Source: Candidatus Aminicenantota bacterium | GTDB taxonomy: Bacteria; Acidobacteriota; Aminicenantia; Aminicenantales; Aminicenantaceae | Assembly: GCA_030615975.1 (NCBI GenBank) | Contig: JAUWYH010000093.1 | Location: 1 to 6,339, forward strand | Length of the DNA stretch: 6,339 bases | Direction of reading: 5' to 3' | In this document: positions 5,804-6,339 of the stretch, one piece after another | Layout: every line of letters starts with the position of its first letter | How positions within the stretch are numbered: position 1 is the stretch's first letter | Notes under the pieces: model-generated | The model's database searches: none | Told to the model about the DNA's origin: nothing | What the model saw: only the letters and a program-made list of their open reading frames with translations | Translations under genes and position numbers: made by a program

Positions 5804-6339
5804 ATGAAACATTGTCTGGTTATTGGAGTCGGTCCTGTGGGAAGCATTCTAAGCGCTTATCTTTTGAAAGAAGGAATAGATGTGACTCTTGTGGATATTT
5901 TAAAAGAACGCCTTCTTAGAATGAAGAAAAAGGGACTCGCGGTTAAAGATCCGAGAAACCAAATAACAGGGGACTTCATAGGATTTCCCAAAAAATATCA
6001 TTTTTCTCTAAAGGAAATAAAGGAGAAACCTGATCTAATTTTTATTTGTGTAAAGGCATACTCTCTTATGGATATTGCCTCTGAAATCTCAGAAATCTTC
6101 TCCACTCCTCCCAAGATTGTGGTCTTTCAGAATGGACTCGATAATGAGGATCAGGTGGCAAAGATTTTTGGCAAAGAAAATGTTTTGAGATGCATAATCA
6201 ATTATGCTGGTGGAATGATTTCGGATACAGAAGTAGAAATCGCTTTTTTTAACCGACCTAACTACGTTGGAGTCATGGACAAAAGAACTGCCCCTCTGGC
6301 AAAAGAAGTTGCTAAAACTCTTACCCGATCAGGACTCAG
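5804..6339 (+). CDS. Ketopantoate reductase (PanE/ApbA) family oxidoreductase, N-terminal part
   Basis: The frame runs for 178 codons to the window edge without a stop, so the C-terminal helical domain is missing; full family members have about 300 residues. Residues 1-31 form the first beta-alpha-beta unit of a Rossmann fold, with GVGPVG at 8-13. CVKAYSL at 82-88 carries the lysine conserved in the family (Lys84), and QNG at 109-111 is the family asparagine motif. The later catalytic lysine falls beyond the edge. The family reduces 2-dehydropantoate to pantoate in coenzyme A synthesis, but many paralogues act on other 2-oxo acids or are uncharacterised. Asp31 ends the second strand, where E. 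coli PanE has an NADPH-binding arginine; an acid there usually favours NADH. No pantothenate genes are visible nearby, so panE is not assigned. The protein is cytoplasmic, with no signal peptide. Confidence 0.85.
   Translation, partial: MKHCLVIGVGPVGSILSAYLLKEGIDVTLVDILKERLLRMKKKGLAVKDPRNQITGDFIGFPKKYHFSLKEIKEKPDLIFICVKAYSLMDIASEISEIFSTPPKIVVFQNGLDNEDQVAKIFGKENVLRCIINYAGGMISDTEVEIAFFNRPNYVGVMDKRTAPLAKEVAKTLTRSGL

Noticed and set aside
1..6339. CRISPR array, tRNA, rRNA, phage or transposase genes
   Set aside because: There are no regularly spaced repeats with unique spacers, no recognisable structured RNA sequences, and no open frames with transposase or phage motifs.

Overview
The window looks like part of a chromosome from a moderately AT-rich Gram-negative bacterium. 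Two long genes on the minus strand encode exported proteins, and a truncated cytoplasmic gene lies divergently on the plus strand. The three main genes, and a probable fourth start at the left edge, each have a strong AGGAGG-type ribosome binding site. That argues against Bacteroidota, where such sites are usually weak. The pairing of an S46 peptidase with a large sortilin/BNR-propeller protein, plus intergenic GGGGACAGGC-type palindromes, resembles Acidobacteriota or Candidatus Aminicenantes-like lineages. This placement is an inference from pattern memory, not from a search.

Layout. Positions 1-260 are non-coding apart from a probable start codon at 3-5 of a minus-strand gene that runs off the left edge. 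The stretch carries two CGGCA..TCCC-type direct repeats and a damaged copy of a palindromic repeat (93-137). Positions 261-2423 (minus) encode an S46 dipeptidyl peptidase with a complete His/Asp/Ser triad and an arginine at the position that gives DPP11 its preference for Asp/Glu at P1. Positions 2460-5411 (minus) encode a 983-residue exported beta-propeller protein with 11 Asp-box (BNR) motifs and a charged helical insertion near the C-terminus. The two genes are 36 bp apart with no terminator between them, so they very likely form an operon transcribed from the 5.4 kb end. Positions 5412-5803 form the divergent intergenic region. It holds a possible gene remnant, a direct-repeat pair upstream of the propeller gene, a nearly perfect 18-bp-stem palindrome of the same family as at the left edge, and promoter-like boxes. 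From 5804 to the window end (plus) is the N-terminal half of a ketopantoate reductase (PanE/ApbA)-family oxidoreductase.

Working together. The S46 enzyme should remove dipeptides from the N-termini of peptides in the periplasm. The propeller protein has no visible catalytic centre and is more likely a binding or scaffold protein. Their co-transcription suggests a peptide- or protein-processing function at the cell envelope, but the sequence does not prove a physical partnership. The reductase gene is divergent and probably unrelated in function. I see no phage, CRISPR, tRNA, rRNA or transposase gene. The least conventional features are the paired palindromes bracketing the operon and the Arg-type S46 enzyme.
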